Notes: a model not told the origin generated them from the letters alone. A stretch of 6,807 nucleotides of DNA from Bryobacteraceae bacterium (GCA_030036985.1 JASHSD010000004.1:1-6807); one strand, 5' to 3'; positions 1 to 6,652 are shown, numbered from the stretch's first letter. A program made the numbers and translations.

Positions 1-143
1 CCCGCCCGCCCGCGTTGCCCGTTTCCGCTCAACCGGCATCATCAGCTTAAATCGATTGCCGTCCCGTGGGGATGATTTACATCGAACGGTACCCAGTCTC
101 TTAACTGGTTGTCTCACCCCAGGGGACAAGCGCAGTTATCCTC

Positions 144-1064
144 ATGGACTCGGAGGAAAAACACCCTTCGCCGGCCTTCCGTGACAGTCCCCTGAAACCG
201 GAGTTATCCAAAATTACACGACGCAAATTCATAGCCCGCGGCGGTCTCGCGGCCACCGCCGCTCGTTTTGGGACGGCGCAGATGGTGCACCTGCCGCCGA
301 TGAAGCCCGCACCGCCGCTGATCGATCCCGGACGCATGATCCCTTACGTGGATCCCCTTCCCCTCCCCGAAGTGGCCAAGCCGGTCGGCAAGCGACTCAA
401 TTCTTCGCGGGAGACACAGGTTCCGCTTTACCGGATTCCTGTTCAGGAGTTCTTCTCGAAGGTTCACCGGGATGTGCCGCCTACGCGTTTCTGGGGTTTT
501 GGAAACAGCGTGCCCGGGCCCACCATTGAAACCCGCAGCGGCAAGGAAATTCTGATCGAATGGCCGAACCAGCTGCCCGCGAAGCATTTTCTACCCATTG
601 ACCACAATATTATGGGCGCCGGCAAAGGCCTTCCCGAGTCGCGCATTGTCGTGCACGTTCACGGCGCGCGAGTGCCGCCGGAGAGCGACGGCTGGCCCGA
701 GGCCTGGTATCCGCCGGGGAAGTCGGTTACATACCACTATCCGAACCGGCAGGACGCCGCGCTGCTGTGGTATCACGACCATGCTATGGGCATCAACCGG
801 CTGAACATCTGTGCCGGCATGGCGGGTTTGTACGTCATCCGCGATTCCTATGAAGACGCACTGAATCTCCCGATGGGCGAGTTTGAAATCCCGCTGGTAA
901 TCATGGATCGTATGATAGGGACCGACGGGCAAATCTACTATCCCGTCAGCCAGTTTCCGGACGCGCCCTGGATACCGGAGTACAGCGGAAACGCGACGCT
1001 CATTAATGGAAAGCTGCTGCCTTATCTTGATGTGCAGCCCCGCAAATACCGATTTCGTTTTTGA
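144..1064 (+). CDS. CotA-like multicopper oxidase (laccase), N-terminal part, frameshifted
   Basis: This is the first 306 residues of a laccase-type copper oxidase of the CotA/bilirubin oxidase group, which oxidises phenolic or similar substrates and reduces oxygen to water. A twin-arginine export motif, TRRKFIA, lies at residues 25-31 (Arg26, Arg27) and is followed by a short, weakly hydrophobic stretch, so folded export through Tat is likely. The cupredoxin segment PPTRFWGFGNSVPGPTIE matches CotA. Two of the four copper-binding motifs are present: HVHG (His171, His173) and WYHDHAM (His211, His213), both for the type 2/type 3 centre. ATG 144 is the first ATG after an in-frame TAA at 102-104; there is no good ribosome binding site. 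The frame ends at TGA 1062-1064, in the middle of a conserved block (RKYRFRF then LNASNSRF), so the stop comes from a frameshift and is not a natural end. Confidence 0.9.
   Translation: MDSEEKHPSPAFRDSPLKPELSKITRRKFIARGGLAATAARFGTAQMVHLPPMKPAPPLIDPGRMIPYVDPLPLPEVAKPVGKRLNSSRETQVPLYRIPVQEFFSKVHRDVPPTRFWGFGNSVPGPTIETRSGKEILIEWPNQLPAKHFLPIDHNIMGAGKGLPESRIVVHVHGARVPPESDGWPEAWYPPGKSVTYHYPNRQDAALLWYHDHAMGINRLNICAGMAGLYVIRDSYEDALNLPMGEFEIPLVIMDRMIGTDGQIYYPVSQFPDAPWIPEYSGNATLINGKLLPYLDVQPRKYRFRF
1058..1064 (+). other. Frameshift site in the laccase gene (T5 run followed by GA)
   Basis: Five T residues at 1058-1062 are followed by GA. One more T would read CGT TTT TTG AAC (R-F-L-N) and join both parts of the laccase without loss. 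Equivalently, a tRNA-Phe on TTT 1059-1061 could slip back one base onto TTT 1058-1060 and continue with TTG, with TGA waiting in the A site. The nearest hairpin downstream (1103-1107 with 1112-1116, loop CTCG) is about 40 bases away, too far to act as an ordinary frameshift stimulator. Confidence 0.85.
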
Positions 1065-1810
1065 ACGCTTCCAATTCGCGCTTCTATTTTCTGTCGCTCG
1101 GCAACGGCTCGCCGTTTCAGCAGATTGGAACGGACCAGGGGCTGCTGCCGGAGCCGGTGATCGTACCCCGCCTCACCATCGCCCCTGGCGAGCGCGCGGA
1201 CGTCATCGTTGATTTCGCGGAACATCGCGGCGGGCGCGTCCTGCTGAACAATCTTCTCGTCCCGCTCATGCAATTCCGCGTGGGGTCCGGCAGCGTCGCG
1301 GACATGAGTACGCTGCCGCCAACCCTTCGCGCGATTCCGCCTATCGCGGCGTCGGATGCGATCCGGACCCGGCAACTCACGCTTGAGGAGGTAGACAATG
1401 TGCTGGGCGATCCCCTCGTCCATCTGCTCGATGGAAAGCACTGGCACGATCCTGTTTCGGAAAAGCCGGTTCTGGGCACGACCGAGATCTGGGAACTGCT
1501 GAATCTGACGGACGATGCTCATCCGATCCACCTGCACCTGGTTCGATTCCGGATTCTGGACCGCCGCCCGATCAACGTTGACGCGCGGATTTACGACAAA
1601 AAGCTTGTTTACACCGGGGAAGCCATGCAGCCGGATGCGAATGAAGCGGGCTGGAAGGATACAGTGAGGGCGACCCCAGGAGCCAGCACTCGCATCATCG
1701 TGAAGTTCGAGGGCTACACGGGTCGCTATGTCTGGCACTGTCACATCCTTGAACATGAGGACAACGAAATGATGCGGCCCTATGAGATCGTTGCCCCCCT
1801 CAAAGAATAA
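1061..1810 (+). CDS. CotA-like multicopper oxidase (laccase), C-terminal part
   Basis: This frame continues the laccase above, with 249 residues including TTG 1061. It starts at LNASNSRF, the point where CotA has INASNTRT directly after RKYRFR. It carries the other two copper motifs: HPIHLH (His154, His157, His159) and HCHILEHEDNEMM, with type 1 ligands Cys227, His232 and probable axial Met237, and type 2/3 ligands His226 and His228. Joined to the first part, the protein would be about 555 residues, against 513 for Bacillus CotA; the Tat leader accounts for part of the excess. Without the first part this fragment has no complete trinuclear copper site and no export signal, so it should be inactive alone. 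TTG 1061 overlaps the upstream TGA, so coupled re-initiation is formally possible, but a single-base deletion or sequencing error is simpler. The gene converges on efp with 57 bases between; I see no strong terminator there. Confidence 0.88.
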   Translation: MNASNSRFYFLSLGNGSPFQQIGTDQGLLPEPVIVPRLTIAPGERADVIVDFAEHRGGRVLLNNLLVPLMQFRVGSGSVADMSTLPPTLRAIPPIAASDAIRTRQLTLEEVDNVLGDPLVHLLDGKHWHDPVSEKPVLGTTEIWELLNLTDDAHPIHLHLVRFRILDRRPINVDARIYDKKLVYTGEAMQPDANEAGWKDTVRATPGASTRIIVKFEGYTGRYVWHCHILEHEDNEMMRPYEIVAPLKE

Positions 1811-1867
1811 CGAGTTGAGGGCGTCGTAAAGCGGGTTACCAGAGAGCCGCCACTTTCAACGGCAAGT

Positions 1868-2443
1868 CTAAGCCCGGCCGGAGAATTCACGATTCTCGGT
1901 TGATACCTTGACCTTCTCACCCTCTTTGATGAACAGCGGCACCCGAATCTTGAGTCCCGTCTCCAGTGTCGCCGGCTTCGTCACCGTTCCGCTCGACGAA
2001 TCGCCTTTCAACCCCGGCTCCGTATGCTTAACCGTCAGCTCGACGTGCTGCGGCAGTTCCAGCCCGATCGGATTCCCGTTGAATTTCATCAGATCAACCA
2101 CAGCGCCTTCCAGGAGAAAATCCAGCGCATTGGAGACAAGCTCCGGGCTGAGCGTCAGCGTCTCGAAACTGTCCTGATCGAGGAAATGCGAGCCCTCGCC
2201 GTCCGTGTACAAATAAGAAGCCGGCGCCTTCTGCAGATCCGGCTCTTTGAACTTTTCGCCGGCTTTGAATGTTTTCTCGAAGACCGCGCTGGTAAGCAGG
2301 TTGCGGATCTTCAGCCGCACCAGCGTCTGGGCGCCGCGTGCGCTTGGGGTATTTACCTCCGCTTCAAGACACACGAACGGCGTGCCGTCATACTCAAACA
2401 GGGTCCTTCGACGGACGTTAATGGCGTCAATCAGCGTGGCCAT
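1868..2443 (-). CDS. efp: Translation elongation factor P, arginine-tip type
   Basis: EF-P binds between the P and E sites of the ribosome and helps form peptide bonds at proline runs. The protein has 191 residues, close to the usual 185-190. The N-terminal KOW-like domain runs over about residues 1-65, the two OB domains over the rest. Residues around 155-175 (KPATLETG then LKIRVPLFIKEG) fit the PROSITE EF-P signature exactly as I recall it. The modification loop reads NTPSARGAQTL, with Arg36 where E. coli EF-P has the modified Lys34, and is one residue longer than in E. coli EF-P. The SARGAxTL form resembles YeiP/EfpL, but domain III is canonical EF-P. No modification gene (epmA/epmB, earP) is visible in the window. 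ATG 2443 starts the conserved MATLIDA; its ribosome binding site is weak. It lies 54 bases after the NHL gene on the same strand, so co-transcription is possible. Confidence 0.93.
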   Translation of the reverse strand: MATLIDAINVRRRTLFEYDGTPFVCLEAEVNTPSARGAQTLVRLKIRNLLTSAVFEKTFKAGEKFKEPDLQKAPASYLYTDGEGSHFLDQDSFETLTLSPELVSNALDFLLEGAVVDLMKFNGNPIGLELPQHVELTVKHTEPGLKGDSSSGTVTKPATLETGLKIRVPLFIKEGEKVKVSTENREFSGRA

Positions 2444-2497
2444 GATTTCAGTTCGTCAGCGCACTCGGACAAAACGTCGTTATGTTAACTCGGCCTC

Positions 2498-3754
2498 TCA
2501 ACGGCGCTGCGCCGCCGAAGTCTGCGGCGCGGCCTTCTCCGGATGCAGAATCAGCTTCTGCACCCGCCAGTTCAGAATCTCCGCGACAAGGATCGTGTTC
2601 TCCGCCGGACAGGCCATCTCATGAATCCAGCCGAACTCCTTCGGCTGTCTGCCGGTGCTGCCCAGCCAACCCAGCACCTTGCCGTCCAGCGTCATCTTGT
2701 AAACGCGTCCGGGAAACGCGTCGGCCGAGTACAAATACTGCGTCGGTCCCGGCGTAATGCAGATTGCCCACGGCGACCCGCTCTGCATCGTCCCGTTCAG
2801 TCCTTCGCCCTGCGGCGGTTTGGGACCCATCCACGTCCGCGCATCAGCGGGCACCGGCACATTGATCCTGATCTCCCGCTCGTAGTTTCCATCCGGATCG
2901 AAGACCTGAATTCGCCGATTGCCCCGGTCGGCCACATAGATATTTCCCTTCGCATCCGCCGCGATGCTGTGCGGCGTATTGAACTGTCCCGGCATACTGC
3001 CCGGCGTGCCGAACGACTTCACCCAATGGCCGTCCTTATCGAACTTCGCCACGCGCGAATTGTTATAGCCGTCGCTGATGAAGATATTGCCCTGCGTATC
3101 CCAAGTCACGTCGGTCGGCTGGCGGAACTCACCGTCAATCGGCGGCCGCGGCGGCTGCGGATGATTCCACGGCCCGGTACCTTCGTCCGAAGCTTCCTTC
3201 TTCCGCCCGAACACCATCAGCACGCGGCCTTCGGGATTGAACTTGATGATCATGTCCGATCCCTTATCGACCACCCAGATGTTGTCCTCCTTATCGGTTC
3301 GCACCGCATGCGCGAACGACCATGCATACAGGTTCCTGCCGATCTCGCGGATGTACCTGCCGTCCGGACCGAACTCAAGCAACTGCGCGGCAGCCGCGGC
3401 GTAAGCCGGACCGGTGGTGTTGCCGCGCGAGAACACAAAGATGTGCCCCTTCGAGTTGACGGCCACGCCGGCCGCTTCGCCAAGGTACAGATCGGGGGGA
3501 AGCTTGAGCAGATTCGAAACCGAATCGAAAGCAATCTCGTGCCCCGGCTGTTGGGCGAACCCGGAAGCTGCTGCCAGCACCAAAGCAATTAACAACGACG
3601 CCGAACCGAGAAACTTTTCTGAGCCGCGACCGCGAGGAAGCGCAAAGGGCGCTGTCCCACGCCGCAATCGAGCGGAGGAACTCGTTATTCCTGCGGCGCG
3701 AACGCGACCCGTTTTGCGCGTGTTCCTCAGAAATATTTTCCCAATCATAGGCAT
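2498..3754 (-). CDS. Secreted NHL-repeat six-bladed propeller, peptidyl-alpha-hydroxyglycine alpha-amidating lyase-like
   Basis: From ATG 3754 the protein has 418 residues. A hydrophobic signal segment, SLLIALVLAAASGFA, lies at residues 53-67 with probable cleavage before QQPG. The rest is a beta-propeller of NHL-type blades (for example QPTDVTWDTQGNIFISDG and TPHSIAADAKGNIYVADR). It resembles the lyase domain (PAL) of animal peptide-amidating monooxygenase: VFSRG (Arg110), SFAHAV (His149), DGYNNSR (Tyr230), PHSIA (His262), ADRGN (Arg277) and IHEMA (His378) line up with rat PAL Arg533, His585, Tyr654, His690, Arg706 and His786. PAL splits alpha-hydroxyglycine peptides into amide and glyoxylate; the substrate here is unknown. 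The start is doubtful: GTG 3808, ATG 3754, ATG 3748 and TTG 3667 are in frame, and the stretch before the signal segment is partly repeat-derived. TTG 3667 (389 residues) gives the most ordinary signal peptide. No recognisable ribosome binding site. Confidence 0.85.
   Translation of the reverse strand: MPMIGKIFLRNTRKTGRVRAAGITSSSARLRRGTAPFALPRGRGSEKFLGSASLLIALVLAAASGFAQQPGHEIAFDSVSNLLKLPPDLYLGEAAGVAVNSKGHIFVFSRGNTTGPAYAAAAAQLLEFGPDGRYIREIGRNLYAWSFAHAVRTDKEDNIWVVDKGSDMIIKFNPEGRVLMVFGRKKEASDEGTGPWNHPQPPRPPIDGEFRQPTDVTWDTQGNIFISDGYNNSRVAKFDKDGHWVKSFGTPGSMPGQFNTPHSIAADAKGNIYVADRGNRRIQVFDPDGNYEREIRINVPVPADARTWMGPKPPQGEGLNGTMQSGSPWAICITPGPTQYLYSADAFPGRVYKMTLDGKVLGWLGSTGRQPKEFGWIHEMACPAENTILVAEILNWRVQKLILHPEKAAPQTSAAQRR
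3621..3642 (-). repeat. Probable interspersed acidobacterial repeat copy inside the 5' end of the NHL gene
   Basis: The 22 bases read on the minus strand give A-L-P-R-G-R-G-S in the frame of the NHL gene and R-F-L-A-V-A-A in another frame. These closely resemble the peptides LPDGRGSE and SLTVAAR, which I recall as frequent spurious translations of a short dispersed repeat in Solibacter-like genomes. Only one copy is in this window, so the repeat identity rests on memory. It sits just before the signal segment of the propeller protein, where no conserved sequence is expected. Confidence 0.45.
3661..3698. other. Imperfect stem-loop upstream of the NHL signal peptide
   Basis: The inner stem pairs AGGAA (3676-3680) with TTCCT (3688-3692) around a 7-base loop. 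The outer stem pairs GCCGC (3661-3665) with GCGGC (3693-3697), leaving a 10-base bulge at 3666-3675. It lies next to the putative dispersed repeat and could be part of the same element, or a leader structure if translation starts downstream. No function is known to me. Confidence 0.3.
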
Positions 3755-3771
3755 TAGTATATGCTTTTGAA
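3744..3771 (-). promoter_or_regulatory. Possible sigma70-type promoter for the NHL gene
   Basis: On the minus strand TTCAAA (3771-3766) and TATGAT (3749-3744) are separated by 16 bases, matching the consensus at four and five of six positions. They lie in the most AT-rich patch between the divergent propeller genes. A second -10-like hexamer, TATACT (3761-3756), has only a poor -35. If this promoter is real, transcription starts near 3737 and the ATG codons at 3754 and 3748 cannot be the start, favouring TTG 3667 or another downstream codon. Confidence 0.25.
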
Positions 3772-3860
3772 CGCGTGTTCCGAACCCGTTTTTGTCTGAT
3801 CGCCGCACTCCGGCTTCCTGTGACTCATCTCAGGCCCGATGCGCCGCCAGATCGCCTGAT

Positions 3861-4769
3861 ATGCAATACCTCATACTCGCAATGATGTTCGCGGCCCGAG
3901 TCTACGTGGCCGATACCGGCGATAACAAACTCACCGTGATCGATGCCGGCGCCCCCATCCAGCCGATAACCGTATCCGCATTTCCACACAGCCTCGCCAT
4001 CTCGCCCATCTCTCCCGACCCCCGCAGGCTCTATGTGACCGGAGCCTCGAATGATCTGGATGTCGTCGATCTTAAGACCGCCCGCATGATCCGCAGCGTG
4101 CCGCTCAGCGGCGCACCGGGCAACATTGCGATCACGCCGGAAGGCCGCTATCTTTACGTATGCGTCGCCAACAGGCGCAACATCGACGTGATGGATACCG
4201 CCTCGCTCACCACGGTAAGAACCATCGAAACCACCGGCGTTCCCGCTGCGATCGCGGTAACTCCGGACGACACCAGGATGCTGGTCGGCTACCGCGGCGG
4301 CATCGATGTGATCAACATCCGAACCAGCGCAGTGGAATTTCAAATCCCGCTGACCGGAACTCCTGCCTCGATCGCCATCGATTCCGATCGGCGTCTGGTC
4401 ATCCACCGGCTGTTCGTCCGCATGGAAGGCGCGAGCGGATTCGACATCGTCAACTACGCCACGCGCAAGCTGACCGGCAAAATCGCTCTGCCCGGCGTGA
4501 ACATGCTCGCGGTCTCGCCCAACCACCAACGTCTCTGGGCAACGGCCGGCGACTCCGTGACGGTGTTTTCGCTGCCGGATCTCAAACGCATCGCCACCAT
4601 CCCGACCGGCGCCGGGGCCGATGCCATTGCCTTCAACACCGACGGCAGCCACGTGTTCGTCTCAAATACAGCCGCGAACTCGGTTTCCGAGATCGACAGC
4701 ATGAAGGACAAAGAGATCTACCACGTTCGAACCGGTAAAGCGCCGGGCCAAATGATCGCCGTCGAGTAG
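3861..4769 (+). CDS. YVTN/YncE-like beta-propeller protein
   Basis: The protein has 302 residues from ATG 3861. It consists of about seven repeats of roughly 40 residues, each opening with a strand such as RVYVAD, RLYVTG, YLYVCV, MLVGYR, LWATAG or HVFVSN and continuing into a VxVxD-like strand (LTVID, LDVVD, IDVMD, IDVIN). This is the YVTN/YncE pattern of a seven-bladed propeller. The start MQYLILAMMFAA is hydrophobic and may be a short signal peptide, though it has no basic residue. A TTG at 3792 would extend the protein by 23 residues but spoil that N-terminus, so ATG 3861 is preferred. No catalytic residues are recognisable; a binding or scaffold role at the cell surface or in the periplasm is a guess from the family. 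It diverges from the NHL propeller gene and precedes ggt on the same strand by 53 bases, so the latter two may share a transcript. Confidence 0.85.
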   Translation: MQYLILAMMFAARVYVADTGDNKLTVIDAGAPIQPITVSAFPHSLAISPISPDPRRLYVTGASNDLDVVDLKTARMIRSVPLSGAPGNIAITPEGRYLYVCVANRRNIDVMDTASLTTVRTIETTGVPAAIAVTPDDTRMLVGYRGGIDVINIRTSAVEFQIPLTGTPASIAIDSDRRLVIHRLFVRMEGASGFDIVNYATRKLTGKIALPGVNMLAVSPNHQRLWATAGDSVTVFSLPDLKRIATIPTGAGADAIAFNTDGSHVFVSNTAANSVSEIDSMKDKEIYHVRTGKAPGQMIAVE

Positions 4770-4822
4770 TTGTTATCGGCGTTCATCGGCGGCCCGAATT
4801 GTTGTTCTGCTACCCTCTCGTA

Positions 4823-6463
4823 ATGTCTCGTGAATTCCAAGGCGCGGGGCGCGATTACGGCCGCTCCATGGTCATCGCGCGGCAGGGAATCGTGGCCACC
4901 AGCCAAGCCTTGGCCTCGCAGTCGGGAGCACAAATCCTCGCCCGCGGCGGATCTGCCGTCGACGCGGCTATCGCCGCCAACGCCGTCCTCGCCGTCACCG
5001 AGCCCATGAAAAACGGCATCGGCGGCGATCTTTTCGTCCTTTACCGTGATGCGGCAACCGGCGAACTGAGTGGCCTGAACGCCTCAGGCCCAGCTCCCGA
5101 CGCGCTGTCGCCCGCGTTCCTGGCCCAGCGCGGCATCGCCACGATGCCGCAGGAAGGCATCCACAGCGTCACAGTTCCAAGCGCCGTCGAAGGCTGGGCC
5201 AGGATGCATCAGCGCTTCGGCAATCTGCCATGGAAAGACCTGTTCGATGACGCCGTCGCATACGCCGAAGATGGATTTCCCGTCGCGGAAGGCGTCGCCG
5301 AAACCTGGAACGAACAGCCCCATCTCGCCCGACTCCACGCCAATCCGGAATCCCTGCGCGTCTTCCTGCCGCACCAACGGCCCCCGCGCGAAGGCGAAAT
5401 CTTTCGCAATCCCGACATGGCGCGCGCCTTTCGTCTGCTCGCCCAACAGGGCCCCGACGCGTTCTACAAAGGCGAAATCGCCCGAGCGATTCTGAAAACA
5501 TCGAGCGCTCTCGGCGGCGCCATGACCGCCGAGGACCTCGCCTCCGTCCGCTCCGAATGGGTCCACCCGATCTCAATTGAGTATCGCGGATGGCGCATTT
5601 ACGAGCTGCCGCCCAACAGCCAGGGCATGGCCGCGCTCGAAATGCTGAACATCATGGAGACGCTGCCTGTCTCGCCCCACGGCCCTCTCAGCGCGGATGA
5701 AATCCACAAACGCATCGAAGCCATGAAGCTCGCCTACGCCGATCTGCGCCGCTACAACGCCGATCCGCGAACGTGCGATCCACCCCTCGATCAACTCCTG
5801 TCGAAAGCCTACGCGAGCAGACAAGCGGCCCGAATCGACCCGGCCAAAGCCAACTGCGACGTGTCCCCCGGACAGCCTGTCGGCAGCGACACCACATACC
5901 TGACGGTCGTCGATCGCCATGGCAACATCGCCAGCTGGATTCAAAGCATCTCCGCCGAGTTCGGCTCCGGCATTACGGTCGAGGGCATGGGCTTCCTGCT
6001 GCACAGCCGCGGCGCCGGATTCACCCTCGATCCCGCCCATCCGAACGTTCTCGCCGGAGGCAAGCGCCCATTCCACACCATCATTCCCGCCTTGATGGAA
6101 CGCGGCTGCCAACACATCGGCTTCGGCATCATGGGCGGACCCAACCAGCCGCTCGCCCACGCCCAATTCGTCTCGAACATGGTGGACTATGGCATGAACC
6201 TGCAGGCGGCGCTCGAAGCCCCGCGTTTCACCAAGATGACCGCGGGCGGGTGCGATATCTCGATCGAATGCCGCGTGCCCGCGCAAACCTTACAACAACT
6301 CTCCGAGCGAGGACACGAGATCGCTATTCACCGCGAATACACGCAGGAAATGGGCCGTGGCCAGGCCATCCTGCATGATTCGCAAACGATGACGAACTAC
6401 GCGGCATCCGACCCGCGCGCCGACGGCGCCGCCATCCCCGAACCCATGTGGGGCAGATTGTGA
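4823..6463 (+). CDS. ggt: Gamma-glutamyltransferase-like Ntn hydrolase (YwrD-like)
   Basis: A 546-residue member of the gamma-glutamyltranspeptidase family (glutathione hydrolase/transferase), made as a precursor that cuts itself before the nucleophilic threonine. The N-terminal part has the family block GGSAVDAAIAANAV (residues 42-55) and TEPMKNGIGGD (59-69). The expected cleavage is before Thr357 in DTTYLTVVD, giving a large subunit of about 356 and a small one of about 190 residues; E. coli has TTHYSVVD here. The oxyanion-region motif MGGPNQP (437-443) and GGKRPFHT follow. Tyr in place of His after the two threonines and the MGG-x-x-QP form place it nearer YwrD-like enzymes than E. coli Ggt. 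Instead of the glutamate-binding FREMAP it has NASGPAP (86-92), so the donor may differ. No convincing signal peptide follows ATG 4823; TTG 4799 would add eight hydrophobic residues. The ribosome binding site is weak. Intact throughout. Confidence 0.93.
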   Translation: MSREFQGAGRDYGRSMVIARQGIVATSQALASQSGAQILARGGSAVDAAIAANAVLAVTEPMKNGIGGDLFVLYRDAATGELSGLNASGPAPDALSPAFLAQRGIATMPQEGIHSVTVPSAVEGWARMHQRFGNLPWKDLFDDAVAYAEDGFPVAEGVAETWNEQPHLARLHANPESLRVFLPHQRPPREGEIFRNPDMARAFRLLAQQGPDAFYKGEIARAILKTSSALGGAMTAEDLASVRSEWVHPISIEYRGWRIYELPPNSQGMAALEMLNIMETLPVSPHGPLSADEIHKRIEAMKLAYADLRRYNADPRTCDPPLDQLLSKAYASRQAARIDPAKANCDVSPGQPVGSDTTYLTVVDRHGNIASWIQSISAEFGSGITVEGMGFLLHSRGAGFTLDPAHPNVLAGGKRPFHTIIPALMERGCQHIGFGIMGGPNQPLAHAQFVSNMVDYGMNLQAALEAPRFTKMTAGGCDISIECRVPAQTLQQLSERGHEIAIHREYTQEMGRGQAILHDSQTMTNYAASDPRADGAAIPEPMWGRL

Positions 6464-6469
6464 ATCTGC
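6453..6469. repeat. Hairpin across the ggt stop codon
   Basis: GCAGATT (6453-6459) pairs perfectly with AATCTGC (6463-6469) around the loop GTG. The TGA stop of ggt (6461-6463) lies in the loop and the first base of the right arm. The arms share GCAGA/TCTGC ends with the hairpin at 6653-6670. There is no T-run, so it is not a typical intrinsic terminator. Confidence 0.5.
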
Positions 6470-6652
6470 GGCGATTGGCAGGCAATCCGCCTGGCCTGGA
6501 GCGGCACAGTCCTCATGCCCGTTCGGCTGCCCCTCCCTGATTTAACCTATATTTTATTTCTCACAGACCAAGCGTCGGGAGGAGTCCAGACGCGGCAGAC
6601 ATGAGTGGTTGCGCCGCGGTGGTGAAGACAGCCTGTCGAACGGAGTCGTGGC

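Noticed and set aside
1..13. CCCG tandem units at the window start
   Set aside because: Only three short units at the edge of a GC-rich window; too little to call a repeat.
109..129. Small inverted repeat TTGTC/GACAA just before the laccase start
   Set aside because: Five pairs around an 11-base loop are within chance expectation, and nothing else supports an operator.
1061..1120. Programmed -1 frameshift signal in the laccase
   Set aside because: The TTT-TGA slip is possible, but no canonical heptamer and no stimulatory structure at the usual distance are present; a one-base deletion explains it better.
1022..1756. Minus-strand open frame opposite the laccase C-terminal part
   Set aside because: Antisense shadow; copper-binding motifs on the plus strand prove the coding strand.
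2024..2488. Plus-strand open frame opposite efp
   Set aside because: The minus strand encodes a full EF-P with its signature; this frame has no domain features.
2543..3592. Long open frame on the plus strand, antisense to the NHL propeller gene
   Set aside because: It mirrors the codon pattern of a clear minus-strand gene, shows no family resemblance and is rich in Arg, His and Pro, as GC-rich antisense frames are.
3825..4652. Minus-strand open frame opposite the YVTN propeller gene
   Set aside because: Composition (Gly, Asp, His, Arg) is typical of an antisense shadow; the plus strand has clear propeller repeats.
5573..6286. Minus-strand open frame opposite ggt
   Set aside because: Lies wholly within a well-conserved gene and resembles nothing I recognise.
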